Source: an uncultured Lachnospiraceae bacterium (GTDB lineage: Bacteria > Bacillota > Clostridia > Lachnospirales > Lachnospiraceae). From it: a stretch of DNA of 64,000 bases. The stretch spans positions 186,001 through 250,000 of the forward strand of contig CANQTF010000001.1 in assembly GCA_947626745.1 (NCBI GenBank), written 5' to 3'. Below the pieces are notes generated by a model. It had not been told where the DNA came from and searched no databases. It saw only the letters and a program-made list of their open reading frames with translations. Position numbers and translations under genes: made by a program. Below are positions 51,955 to 60,046 of the stretch, piece after piece. Position 1 is the first letter of the stretch. Each line of letters begins with the position of its first letter.

Positions 51955-52131
51955 TTATGATTGCTTTACCTCCATATTATCAAGCGCATATTCGCACGCC
52001 TGAATCACAAAGCCCGTAAACGTTACATCGTTTCCTTTGATCACATTTTCTATTTTTTCTATTAGATCTAACGGAAACCGGATCGATTTTGTTTCGGTCT
52101 CTTTGCGGTCTGATCTGATCTGAAATGCCAT
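51955..52131 (-). CDS. Small ribbon-helix-helix-like protein (YlcI/YnfO type)
   Basis: This 58-residue protein starts at ATG 52131 with GGGAGGA upstream; an earlier in-frame ATG at 52164 precedes that site. It begins MAFQIRSDRKETETKSIRFP and continues LDLIEKIENVIKGNDVTFTGFVIQACEYAL. The strand (TKSIRFP) followed by two helices resembles Arc/MetJ-type DNA-binding proteins and the YlcI/YnfO family. Such small proteins often sit in mobile or accessory regions as regulators or antitoxin-like parts; no toxin partner is adjacent. It lies in AT-rich DNA. Confidence 0.65.
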   Translation of the reverse strand: MAFQIRSDRKETETKSIRFPLDLIEKIENVIKGNDVTFTGFVIQACEYALDNMEVKQS

Positions 52132-52255
52132 TTCGGTAAAATCCTCCCAAAATATCCACGACATATTGATATATTTACTATATATTTCATATCATATTTT
52201 AATTTTTATATTTAATATGCACTTCATTCCGCATTTTATGTGTATTACAGATATA

Positions 52256-52284
52256 TTGCAATATGTAATATATGATGCTATAAT
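52256..52284 (+). promoter_or_regulatory. Promoter of the GT87-like gene
   Basis: TTGCAA (52256-52261), 17 bases, TATAAT (52279-52284) with an extended TGC. The whole region 52165-52320 is very AT-rich. Confidence 0.75.
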
Positions 52285-52331
52285 GTGATTGTTGCATTTT
52301 TAACGATTACATATTATGAGGTGTGCAGATT

Positions 52332-53606
52332 TTGAAGTGTTTTCATACTCATAAAATGCTCCGGCCGGAAATCAAGCCCATAGATCTGTATTTATTTGTG
52401 AGTCTCAGTATTACGCTGGCTTTTTTGGTATGCAATATCATCTGTCACGGCAGCCTGTTCCGCCAATGCGTCCTCAGCAGTTCCTTTTTGTTCTCGGATT
52501 ATTATTATCATATTGCCGGAAGCTCGGATCCCTCCGTCATGTATTCCTATGGGGATCCCTACAGCTTCCCGCCCTTTGCCTATCTGCTGTACACATTCCT
52601 GTGGAGCCTCTCTCCCTATAAAGATGCCGAAAGTATCTTAAATTGGCAGAATTACCGGGATGCGGATAATGCCCTGGTCGTATTTGTCGTATACAATATG
52701 GCGCTGATGATACTTTTGCTTTACTGCATCGGGCAGTATTTTCATAAGACGGGCTTCAAGCATACCGTGTTGCTGCCGCTTTCGCTGCTGCTGTCCTATC
52801 CCTTCATGTGTACCTCCGTACAGCGGGGCAATATTGTGATCTTGACAGCGCTTCTGCTTGCGCTTACATGGATATGGATCGATTCGGACCGCAGGATAAA
52901 ACAGGAGCTTGCGATGCTCTTTATCGCTGTCTGTGCGGGCTTCAAGCTGTATCCCGCCCTGACGGGCATCATATATCTCAAGAGAAAAGAATGGAAAAAG
53001 GCGATATGGCTGATGCTATACGGCGTTGCTGTGATCTTTGTCCCGTTTTTGTTTTTCGGCGGATTGCAGGGAATGAAGGATCTGGTCAAGACACTGACCG
53101 AATTTGCCGTTTACATCGATCCCGATAAGACGAATACCGTTTGCGGAATGGCAAAATGGCTTGGATGGAAGCTGGGTATGAACGAAATATGCGCAGATAC
53201 GTTTGCGGTCGTTGTCAACCATATATTTCTGGCGGCTTCCCTGCTCTGTTTTTTCCTATGCTCCAAGAAATGGCAGGAAGCGCTGTTTATAAGCGGTGTT
53301 CTGGTATCGTATCTGCCCTCAAACTGGCAGTACACGCTGGTCTATTATGTGCCTGTCCTGTTTTTGTTTTTTCAGGAATATGACAGGGATATCCGGCAGG
53401 GTAAACCGTCGGATACGATCTGGATAACACTGCATGCCGTCGGCTTCGGCACGGTGTTTTCCGTTGCTTTCTTCCTGCTTTATTACCGCTACGGATTTTT
53501 ATCCGGGATATTTACGATCACCTATCTCCTGATCGGTATCAATATGCTCACGGTCATAATCGGCTTTTTACGGAAGCTCTGCCGCGGAGCAGTCTGCAGT
53601 TCCTGA
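52332..53606 (+). CDS. GT87-type (DUF2029) membrane glycosyltransferase
   Basis: This protein of about 424 residues starts at TTG 52332, eight bases after GAGGTG; GTG 52323 overlaps that site, and ATG 52356 is a further choice. It has about nine to ten membrane segments. The first outer loop (FLFSDYYYHIAGSSD, about 54-68) carries a conserved Asp and is followed by YSFPPFAYLLYTFLW, the usual DUF2029 pattern. These enzymes use polyprenyl-phosphate sugars outside the membrane to build glycolipids or wall polymers. The acceptor here is unknown. The 3' end overlaps the convergent gene by 53 bases. Confidence 0.75.
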   Translation: MKCFHTHKMLRPEIKPIDLYLFVSLSITLAFLVCNIICHGSLFRQCVLSSSFLFSDYYYHIAGSSDPSVMYSYGDPYSFPPFAYLLYTFLWSLSPYKDAESILNWQNYRDADNALVVFVVYNMALMILLLYCIGQYFHKTGFKHTVLLPLSLLLSYPFMCTSVQRGNIVILTALLLALTWIWIDSDRRIKQELAMLFIAVCAGFKLYPALTGIIYLKRKEWKKAIWLMLYGVAVIFVPFLFFGGLQGMKDLVKTLTEFAVYIDPDKTNTVCGMAKWLGWKLGMNEICADTFAVVVNHIFLAASLLCFFLCSKKWQEALFISGVLVSYLPSNWQYTLVYYVPVLFLFFQEYDRDIRQGKPSDTIWITLHAVGFGTVFSVAFFLLYYRYGFLSGIFTITYLLIGINMLTVIIGFLRKLCRGAVCSS

Positions 53607-54930
53607 CGACCAACAGCCACAGAGCGATATAAAACAAGGGCATGTTATAGATTGTATAGCGGGTCTGGCAGAAAATGACCGCGGATACCACCGACACGTT
53701 GATAACAATGGAAACCAAGACATAAACGGCAAAAAAGACGGCTGCAGACATGCCCTCCGCTCTGATCTGCAGAAACAGCAATACGAAGTACAGGACAAAT
53801 ACCAAAACCGAGTAAACGATCAGGATCGGACTCCGCTTTGCAACGGTCGTGACCAGCCCCGAAAGGAAATTGTCCGCAAAGCAGCCGAAGACTTTGGGCC
53901 ACACACCCGGCAGCAAGCCGGTTATGATACGGCTCGTGATCTCGTCTACCTTCTGCTCCAGCGCCACATCATCACCCTCGTAGCTGGCGCGGACATACGC
54001 CTGTATGGCCGGCCACATCGTATCGATCTGGATACAGTCATAATAATCGCCGAAGTGTGACACCCGGCCGTACCAGCCGCCTTTGGCGTGATGCTTTAAG
54101 TATCCCTGCTCGTCACAGATATCGTAGATCTGATAAAACAGCCGGCGGGCTTCCGCATCCTCTATCCGCTCCCCGTCTGCACGCTCCGCCGTATAGAAGC
54201 ATACCGTAGCCAGAAATCTGTTGTCGCTGGAGTGCGTTGCCGCCTCGCCGTGTACGGCATAATTGTACCCCGTGTCCAAGAGAAAATTGCAGACAAGGAT
54301 GCCGAGCGCGCATACGATACCGGCAAGAACGCTCCTGCCCGCCTTTTTCGCCCGAATACCGGCCGTGCAGATCACGATACACAGCAGTATCAATGTGACA
54401 TACATCTGTTTTCTGGAAGCGATCATGATCAGTGAAATACCCGCGGCTGTCACAAGGCTTCTGCGGCTTCTTTCATAATAAAATTCCAACAGATATCTCG
54501 TAAAGAGCAAAAACAAGGAGACCGTGATCCCTTCCGTCAGTATGCTGTTGGAATACATGGACGAGCGCCGCGCCGCAAAACGGCACAACAGGGAAGCTGC
54601 CAGCGGAATCCCCATCACGACACCCGTCTGCAGGAAGGTCAGGGAAAACACTTTTTGTAAATAGACAGCCAGCGACCACGCCGCAAACGCTGCCAAAACG
54701 CTTTGGATACATACGGCAAGCATCAGATAATCTCCGCCGCCGCAGACAGTACAAAACGCCCTGAGCGCTGCCAGAAACGTGCAGTAAAAAGGCTCGCGGG
54801 ACAAATACATGCCGATATAACTGGGTGAATCCACACAAATGACGGCTCCGTCGTAAAAGGCAAAAAAGAGATAGAAAAGCAAACTGCAGCCGAGAAGCAG
54901 CGCCGTATCATATTTTTTCCGTTTATCCAT
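53554..54930 (-). CDS. Polytopic membrane protein, possibly glycosyltransferase-like
   Basis: This 458-residue protein has about ten membrane segments. After the first segment comes YDGAVICVDSPSYIGMYLSREPFYCTFLAALR (about 27-58), with an early Asp in the outer loop as in GT-C enzymes. A large outer loop lies at about 225-330. I cannot assign a family. It is the last gene of the minus-strand operon with the GT4 gene, which overlaps its start by one base. Its final 53 bases overlap the end of the GT87-like gene. Confidence 0.65.
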   Translation of the reverse strand: MDKRKKYDTALLLGCSLLFYLFFAFYDGAVICVDSPSYIGMYLSREPFYCTFLAALRAFCTVCGGGDYLMLAVCIQSVLAAFAAWSLAVYLQKVFSLTFLQTGVVMGIPLAASLLCRFAARRSSMYSNSILTEGITVSLFLLFTRYLLEFYYERSRRSLVTAAGISLIMIASRKQMYVTLILLCIVICTAGIRAKKAGRSVLAGIVCALGILVCNFLLDTGYNYAVHGEAATHSSDNRFLATVCFYTAERADGERIEDAEARRLFYQIYDICDEQGYLKHHAKGGWYGRVSHFGDYYDCIQIDTMWPAIQAYVRASYEGDDVALEQKVDEITSRIITGLLPGVWPKVFGCFADNFLSGLVTTVAKRSPILIVYSVLVFVLYFVLLFLQIRAEGMSAAVFFAVYVLVSIVINVSVVSAVIFCQTRYTIYNMPLFYIALWLLVVRNCRLLRGRASVKSRL

Positions 54931-55985
54931 CAGACAATCCCCGCTTCCTCCAAAAACCGGTCTGCGATCTGCTTCAGTCCGTATTTATCTTTGATCTTAA
55001 CGCCGTTTGCGGAAAGCATACGCGCAAACGCCGGATCGTCCGCGATTTTCAACATGGCTGCCGACAAGGCCGCCGCGTCGCCCACAGGCGTCAGGATACC
55101 GCTGACGCCGTCCTCGATATAAGCGCGCGAACCGCCCACCGGACAGTCTGTGGATATGACAGGGACCCCTATTGCCAGCGCCTCGATCATAGAATTGGAG
55201 ATGCCCTCATAATCCGAGGACAGGACGAACATGGCGCTGTCCCATATCTCATGCTGCACATCGTTTGAGAAGCCCCGAAAGACGACGCGATCCGCTATCT
55301 GCAGCTCTGCCGCCTGTTCTTTTAATGCGGCTTCCAGCTCGCCTATGCCGAATATATGAAGCTCGTAGTCGTCATGCAGCTTGGAAAAGGCCGCGAAAGC
55401 GTCGAGCAGCAGCTTATGATTCTTCTGCGGCTGCAGCCTTCCCACGGAGACGATGCGCTTTTTGCGCTCTCCCGCAAACGGCGGGAGCATATCGTCCGAC
55501 ACGGGATTCGGTATGACCACGGCTTTCTTCTGTATGGCTTTCGGAAAACATTTTTTCATGTCCTCCGTCTGAAAGACGATTTTATCCGCCCTGCGGTATG
55601 ACCAGTCGCGCATGCGCCACCCCGCAAAGCGGCGGCTGGGATCGTTCCGCTCGGATACCAAGAGACGGTGTCGTATGCCCGCCGCAGCCAATACCGAGAA
55701 AAAACTGCCGTTGACACAGAAAGAAAAGATATAACATCCCTTGTTCTGCCTGTAAAAACGGCGCATCCGCAGCAGCCGATCGATCTGGATGAACGGATTG
55801 CCGCCGGAGGCTTTTCCGGTTATGACTATCTCGATCCGCTCGTCCAAAGGATAGACGACCTGATTGCCGGCAAACAGCAGGATCGCCACCGAATATCCTC
55901 TGCCCACATATTCATTTGCCAACATCGCCACGACACGTTCCGAGCCTCCGCCCGACATATCCGGCAGAACAAATACGATCTTCAT
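54930..55985 (-). CDS. GT4 family glycosyltransferase
   Basis: This 351-residue soluble or peripheral enzyme of the GT-B fold has the N-terminal donor loop MSGGGSERVVAML (about 10-22), VSVGRLQPQKNHKLLLDAF (about 185-203) and the E-x7-E motif EGISNSMIEALAIGVPVIST (from about 279). It should transfer a sugar from a nucleotide donor to a lipid or sugar chain inside the cell. ATGA overlap with the AI-2E gene upstream and near-contact with the membrane protein downstream make one operon. Confidence 0.9.
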   Translation of the reverse strand: MKIVFVLPDMSGGGSERVVAMLANEYVGRGYSVAILLFAGNQVVYPLDERIEIVITGKASGGNPFIQIDRLLRMRRFYRQNKGCYIFSFCVNGSFFSVLAAAGIRHRLLVSERNDPSRRFAGWRMRDWSYRRADKIVFQTEDMKKCFPKAIQKKAVVIPNPVSDDMLPPFAGERKKRIVSVGRLQPQKNHKLLLDAFAAFSKLHDDYELHIFGIGELEAALKEQAAELQIADRVVFRGFSNDVQHEIWDSAMFVLSSDYEGISNSMIEALAIGVPVISTDCPVGGSRAYIEDGVSGILTPVGDAAALSAAMLKIADDPAFARMLSANGVKIKDKYGLKQIADRFLEEAGIV

Positions 55986-57325
55986 AATTTTTCCCGACCT
56001 TGACTGCCCTCTTCTCCTGTCTCTTTGGTATCGGCCTTCTTGCTCTTACGACCAAACTGCTTCTTCGACCTGTCCTTGTCGCTCCGGATATACTCGCAGA
56101 ACTGCCTGTTCTCGTCAATACTGCCGACCGTGAGATACGGCGCAGTGGAGGTCGGCAGATCTTTTTTGCTGAGGAAGCGGTTCACCAGCGCCTTGACGCC
56201 CGCATAAAATACCGCAAAGATCGGCACGCCGACGATCATGCCGAGCACACCGAACAGGCCGCCGAAGATCGTGATGGCAAAGATGACCCAGAAGCCGGAA
56301 AGGCCGGTGGAATCACCGAGGATCTTCGGCCCGAGGATATTGCCGTCAAACTGCTGGATGACCAGTATCAGGATAATAAAATACAGCGCCTGTATCGGAT
56401 CGACCATAAGGACAAGAAGCGCGCTCGGCACGCCGCCGATCCACGGGCCGAAAAACGGTATGATATTTGTCACGCCCACGATCACGCTCACCAGTATCGC
56501 ATAAGGCGTGCCGATGATCGTTGTGCAGATAAAGCAGATGATCCCGATGATGATGGAATCCACGATCTTGCCGCCGATAAATCCGATAAAGGTACTGTGG
56601 ATAAAGCGGAAATTTGAGATCACTTCGTTTCCCGTCTTGCGGTCAAACAAGGCATAGGCGATCTTCTTCGCCTGTCCTGCAAATTTTTCCTTGCTGCCGA
56701 GCACATAGATAGAGATGATGAATCCGATCACAAAATTCCAAAGAGCCTTAAACATGCCGATCACACTTGAGGACAGCGTCTTGATTAGGTTCTGGATATT
56801 CGGGAGCAGATTGCTGTTGACATAGTCCAGTATTTTGGAGGAATATTGATCGATCAGCGAATTTACGACCTGTTCCAGATCGGGGTTATTTTTCATCAAA
56901 CCCAGCGCCCAGCTGCTGAGATTGTTGATGTACATAGGGAATTGAAAGATAATGCTCTGGATACTGCGGACCAGTTCCGGAATGATCAGCCCGAAAAACT
57001 CATAGAGTATCACCAGCACCAGAACAATAGTCGCCAGTATGGAAAGACCCCGCATCCTGCGCTTGTTTTTGGGCGTCATGGGCAGCTTGGCTTTCACATA
57101 CAGCGGCCCGATGATACATCTCTCTATTTTATTCAGCACGGGGGTCATCAGATACGCCAGCACAAGCCCGTCAATGATCGGCATCGCGATCCCTATAAAT
57201 GCACTGAACCGCTCCGACAGGTTCTCGCTATGGAACACTATATAGTAAAAGAGGATGCTGGCGGCGATCACGAAAAATGCCGTAAGCCCCCAGTATAGAT
57301 ATTTCTTGTCAAATTTGAATTTCAT
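55982..57325 (-). CDS. AI-2E family transporter
   Basis: This protein of about 447 residues starts at ATG 57325 (MKFKFDKKYLYWG); an in-frame GTG at 57349 is possible. It has about eight membrane segments and family patterns: PIIDGLVLAYLMTPVLNKIE (about 51-70), a long amphipathic middle and GVTNIIPFFGPWIGGVPSALL (about 285-305). The family includes the putative AI-2 exporter TqsA and cation antiporters; the substrate here is unknown. The C terminus is Lys/Arg-rich with RKSKKADTKETGEEGSQGREKL. First gene of the minus-strand glycosyltransferase operon, with a promoter just upstream. Confidence 0.88.
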   Translation of the reverse strand: MKFKFDKKYLYWGLTAFFVIAASILFYYIVFHSENLSERFSAFIGIAMPIIDGLVLAYLMTPVLNKIERCIIGPLYVKAKLPMTPKNKRRMRGLSILATIVLVLVILYEFFGLIIPELVRSIQSIIFQFPMYINNLSSWALGLMKNNPDLEQVVNSLIDQYSSKILDYVNSNLLPNIQNLIKTLSSSVIGMFKALWNFVIGFIISIYVLGSKEKFAGQAKKIAYALFDRKTGNEVISNFRFIHSTFIGFIGGKIVDSIIIGIICFICTTIIGTPYAILVSVIVGVTNIIPFFGPWIGGVPSALLVLMVDPIQALYFIILILVIQQFDGNILGPKILGDSTGLSGFWVIFAITIFGGLFGVLGMIVGVPIFAVFYAGVKALVNRFLSKKDLPTSTAPYLTVGSIDENRQFCEYIRSDKDRSKKQFGRKSKKADTKETGEEGSQGREKL

Positions 57326-57363
57326 ACGCTTCCGTCTCCGTCCCTGCACTCGATATTTTATTT

Positions 57364-57392
57364 ATTATAGCATTTTTTTCCTCTTATGCATA
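57364..57392 (-). promoter_or_regulatory. Promoter of the AI-2E/GT4 operon
   Basis: On the minus strand TATAAT (57364-57369) with an extended TGC directly upstream. The -35 (TATGCA, 57387-57392, 17-base spacer) is weak. The divergent ttcA gene has a TATAAT at 57433-57438 with no good -35. Confidence 0.6.
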
Positions 57393-57481
57393 TTATTTTT
57401 AAAATTTTAATGCCAAGAAACGGAATATCTTGTATAATAGATAAGGCGGGGTACAAAATATCCGGCGAAGGGGCTGAAAAA

Positions 57482-58198
57482 ATGGATCTGCAGCAGGTAT
57501 ACAGCAGGACGCGCAAGGCAATAGACGACTATCACATGATCGAGCCGCATGACAGGATCGCCGTAGGCATTTCCGGCGGCAAGGACAGCCTCACCCTGCT
57601 CTATGCGATGCAGGGGCTCAGACGCTTCTACCCTCTTCCGTTCACATTGTGCGCCGTGACGGTGGATCTCGGATTCGACAATCTGCATTTGGACAGGATA
57701 CAGGTGCTGTGCGATTCTCTGGAGGTTGACTATCACATCATTAAGACGGATATCGCCAAGATCGTTTTCGATGACCGCCAAGAAACCAATCCCTGCTCCC
57801 TGTGCGCCAAGATGCGCAAAGGCGCATTGAACGAGGCCATGAAGAAAGCCGGCTGCAATAAGATCGCATACGCGCACCACCGGGACGATGTGGTGGAGAC
57901 CATGATGCTGTCCCTGATCTATGAGGGAAGGTTCCACACGTTCCGCCCCGTCACTTACTTGGACCGCACGGGGATCACCGTGATCCGCCCGCTGCTCTAC
58001 ATGCACGAGGCGGATATCGTGGGGTTCGTCCATAAATATGACGTTCCTGTCGTCAAGAGCCCCTGCCCCGCCGATGGGCATACCAAACGGGAATACGCCA
58101 AGGAGCTCCTGCGGCAGATCAACCGTGAGGCGCCCGGCGTCAAAGAGCGCATGTTTGCCGCCATTCAAAACGGCGGATTGGAGGGTTGGACACTGTAA
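57482..58198 (+). CDS. ttcA: TtcA-family tRNA 2-thiolation protein
   Basis: This 238-residue protein starts at ATG 57482; the frame is open upstream into the promoter region. It has the PP-loop SGGKDS (31-36), the CxxC of the Fe-S cluster in NPCSLCAKMRKG (Cys105, Cys108) and the third ligand in KSPCPADG (Cys195). HHRDDVVETMMLSLIYEGRF is also typical. TtcA makes 2-thiocytidine 32 in tRNA. The stop shares its last base with the next gene's ATG. Confidence 0.88.
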   Translation: MDLQQVYSRTRKAIDDYHMIEPHDRIAVGISGGKDSLTLLYAMQGLRRFYPLPFTLCAVTVDLGFDNLHLDRIQVLCDSLEVDYHIIKTDIAKIVFDDRQETNPCSLCAKMRKGALNEAMKKAGCNKIAYAHHRDDVVETMMLSLIYEGRFHTFRPVTYLDRTGITVIRPLLYMHEADIVGFVHKYDVPVVKSPCPADGHTKREYAKELLRQINREAPGVKERMFAAIQNGGLEGWTL

Positions 58199-59259
58199 TG
58201 GATGCCAAGAACAACAACAATTACCATGACCAGCAGAATATCGGCAATATACAGAAAATGCGCGCGGTGGCGGAGACGCTTCCGGCTTTCTGCAAGCAGT
58301 TTTTCCGGGGCATAACCGAGTACACGTCGGCAAGGACACGCCTCGCCTACGCATATGATATCCGCGTCTTCTTCGAGTATCTTCATGAGAGGAACAGTTA
58401 CTGCAGCCGCATGGAGATCCAAGATTTCCCGCTGTCTATCCTCGACATGATAACAAGGGAAGACATTGAGGAGTACACGGAATATCTCTCCTACTATGAG
58501 AAAGACGGCAAGATCTATACCAATGACGAGCGCGGCAAAAAGAGAAAGCTATGCTCTCTGCGGAGCTTCTACAACTACTTTTTTGAATCGGAGCTGATCA
58601 AAAGCAACCCCGCACAGCTCGTCTCTCTGCCGAAGCTGCACGATAAAGAGATCATCCGTCTGGACGCGGACGAGGTGGCGATCCTGCTCGATCAGGTGGA
58701 GGACGGCACAGGGCTGACCGAAGCGCAGCAGCGATTCCACAAAGCCACCAAGACAAGAGACGTTGCCCTTCTCACTTTGCTGTTGGGAACGGGTATCCGC
58801 GTCTCGGAATGCGTCGGTCTGGATCTCGGGGACGTTGACTTCAAAAATAACGGCATCAAAATACGCCGAAAAGGCGGCTATGAAGCGGTGGTCTACTTTG
58901 GCGGCGAAGTGGAGGAGGCTCTCCGGTCATATATCGAGGAGCGCCGTCATATCATTCCGCAGAGCGGCCACGAGAACGCCCTGTTCCTCTCCATGCAGAA
59001 CCGCCGGATATCTGTCCGCGCCGTGGAGAATATGGTGAAAAAATATTCTGCTACCGTGACGAGCCTCAAAAAAATCACGCCCCATAAGCTTCGAAGCACT
59101 TACGGCACATCTCTGTACCGTGAGACGGGCGATATCTATCTGGTGGCCGATGTCCTCGGTCATAAGGATGTCAATACCACAAAGAAGCATTATGCCGCGC
59201 TGGAGGACGAGCGCCGCCGCTATGCGGCCGACAAGGTAAGGCTGCGCGAGAAGCGATAA
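58198..59259 (+). CDS. XerC/XerD-like tyrosine recombinase
   Basis: This 353-residue protein has an N-terminal SAM-like DNA-binding domain (about 25-145) and a catalytic domain with all expected residues: Arg201 (GTGIRVSE), Lys225 (RRKGG), His296 and Arg299 (HKLR), His322 (LGHKD) and Tyr332 (KKHY). It is longer than XerC (about 300) because of its N terminus. I start at ATG 58198, overlapping the ttcA stop; TTG 58186 is possible. It is surrounded by housekeeping genes and no att-like repeats, so a chromosome-dimer role is more likely than a mobile element, but I cannot tell whether it is the XerD or XerC counterpart. Confidence 0.85.
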   Translation: MDAKNNNNYHDQQNIGNIQKMRAVAETLPAFCKQFFRGITEYTSARTRLAYAYDIRVFFEYLHERNSYCSRMEIQDFPLSILDMITREDIEEYTEYLSYYEKDGKIYTNDERGKKRKLCSLRSFYNYFFESELIKSNPAQLVSLPKLHDKEIIRLDADEVAILLDQVEDGTGLTEAQQRFHKATKTRDVALLTLLLGTGIRVSECVGLDLGDVDFKNNGIKIRRKGGYEAVVYFGGEVEEALRSYIEERRHIIPQSGHENALFLSMQNRRISVRAVENMVKKYSATVTSLKKITPHKLRSTYGTSLYRETGDIYLVADVLGHKDVNTTKKHYAALEDERRRYAADKVRLREKR

Positions 59260-59262
59260 CGA

Positions 59263-59316
59263 AAAAGGCTGTCGATACGTCTGTGACAGCAATGCCACAG
59301 ACGCCGAAAGCCTTTT
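59263..59316. terminator. Two-stem terminator after the recombinase gene
   Basis: AAAAGGCT (59263-59270) pairs with AGCCTTTT (59309-59316) and encloses CGTCTGTG (59278-59285) / CACAGACG (59296-59303). The outer arms supply A- and T-rich sides, so it could stop transcription in both directions. The rest of the gap up to 59422 shows nothing. Confidence 0.7.
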
Positions 59317-59422
59317 CCGTTCTCTCCGTCTATCTGTCATCCCACCCTGTGCAGGATCACTGTCATATGTTCATACAAAAACTTCCTGCTCTTCTGCCGA
59401 TGCCGGCGCACGGCCCGCGCCG

Positions 59423-59821
59423 CTATCCTATGAACTCATTTCCGTAATACGGAACGATCAGATATTCACCATACAGGATTGTGTCGTCCGTCAGCCCATT
59501 GATGCGCATCACTTCCGCAATATAATCCGGGACGGAAGCATAGTGCTCCTCGTCCATATACCGCTCCGCGATCGACCAGAGGGTATCGTTGTTCGCAACG
59601 GAAATGCTCTTATAATATTTGTAGGAGGTCTCCGTGGAATCGTCCTTCGCGTTGGCGCGAAAACCGTTCAGCGACAAGGAGCATGTGACGATCAGGCACA
59701 CGGTCATGATCAGGAGCAAGAGGTTCTTCCTCATCTCCCGCTGTCTTCTGATCCGATTCTTCAGGATCCTTTTCTCACTTCTGATATCTTCTATCCTCAT
59801 ATGGCGCATACTGTTATTCAT
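59423..59821 (-). CDS. yneA: LysM-domain SOS protein, YneA-like division suppressor
   Basis: This 132-residue protein starts at ATG 59821 with AAGGTGA five bases upstream; an in-frame start at 59938 would sit upstream of the promoter and is rejected. It has a basic cytoplasmic N terminus (about 1-32), one membrane segment (about 33-53) and an outer LysM domain (about 71-124: ANNDTLWSIAERY, then LYGEYLIVP). YneA of Bacillus has this design, lies divergent from lexA and delays division during DNA damage. Here the gene is also divergent from lexA, and its consensus promoter carries LexA-type boxes. Function by analogy; the arrangement is strong support. Confidence 0.85.
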   Translation of the reverse strand: MNNSMRHMRIEDIRSEKRILKNRIRRQREMRKNLLLLIMTVCLIVTCSLSLNGFRANAKDDSTETSYKYYKSISVANNDTLWSIAERYMDEEHYASVPDYIAEVMRINGLTDDTILYGEYLIVPYYGNEFIG

Positions 59822-59846
59822 AACGTTCACCTTATCCTTTCGACAT

Positions 59847-59860
59847 CGAACATGTGTTGC
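59847..59860. promoter_or_regulatory. LexA-box-like site A
   Basis: GAAC-ATGT-GTTG (59848-59859) differs from GAAC-N4-GTTC at its last base. It is downstream of the yneA transcription start and abuts site B. Confidence 0.55.
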
Positions 59861-59873
59861 GAACAAATGTTCT
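59860..59873. promoter_or_regulatory. LexA box B (perfect)
   Basis: GAAC-AAAT-GTTC (59861-59872) is a full match to the Firmicutes LexA core. It lies at about +6 to +19 of the yneA transcript. Confidence 0.85.
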
Positions 59874-59884
59874 TTATGATTTGT

Positions 59885-59913
59885 ATTATATCGAACATAT
59901 TTTCGACTGTCAA
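59885..59913 (-). promoter_or_regulatory. Consensus promoter of yneA
   Basis: On the minus strand TTGACA (59908-59913), 17 bases, TATAAT (59885-59890): a perfect consensus promoter. LexA-like site C fills the spacer, so repressor binding would block it fully. Confidence 0.88.
59892..59905. promoter_or_regulatory. LexA-box-like site C
   Basis: GAAC-ATAT-TTTC (59893-59904), one mismatch, exactly between the -35 and -10 of the yneA promoter. Confidence 0.65.
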
Positions 59914-59931
59914 TACCTTTTCGCAAAAAAT

Positions 59932-59945
59932 CGAACAAATATTCT
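59932..59945. promoter_or_regulatory. LexA-box-like site D
   Basis: GAAC-AAAT-ATTC (59933-59944), one mismatch, ending 11 bases before the lexA -35. It could serve lexA autorepression. Confidence 0.65.
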
Positions 59946-59955
59946 GAATATATGT

Positions 59956-59984
59956 TTGCTTTTTCTGTCCGGCTGTGCTATGAT
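59956..59984 (+). promoter_or_regulatory. Promoter of lexA
   Basis: TTGCTT (59956-59961), 17 bases, TATGAT (59979-59984) with an extended TGC at 59976-59978. Confidence 0.75.
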
Positions 59985-60046
59985 GATAATGATCTAAACG
60001 AAACTGTCTATGCTATCAGCGCTTGGAAAGGGAAGGTTCACGACTT

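Noticed and set aside
51955..52164. Toxin-antitoxin locus based on the small DNA-binding-like protein
   Set aside because: No second small gene is adjacent on the same strand, so there is nothing to act as toxin.
57386..57481. Upstream extension of ttcA from ATG 57386
   Set aside because: The added residues have no homology to TtcA and cover the -10-like TATAAT at 57433; the ATG at 57482 fits the family start.
58198..59259. Recombinase gene as sign of a prophage or integrative element
   Set aside because: It is flanked by ttcA and the lexA region, with no phage genes, att repeats or composition change. A Xer-type housekeeping role fits better.
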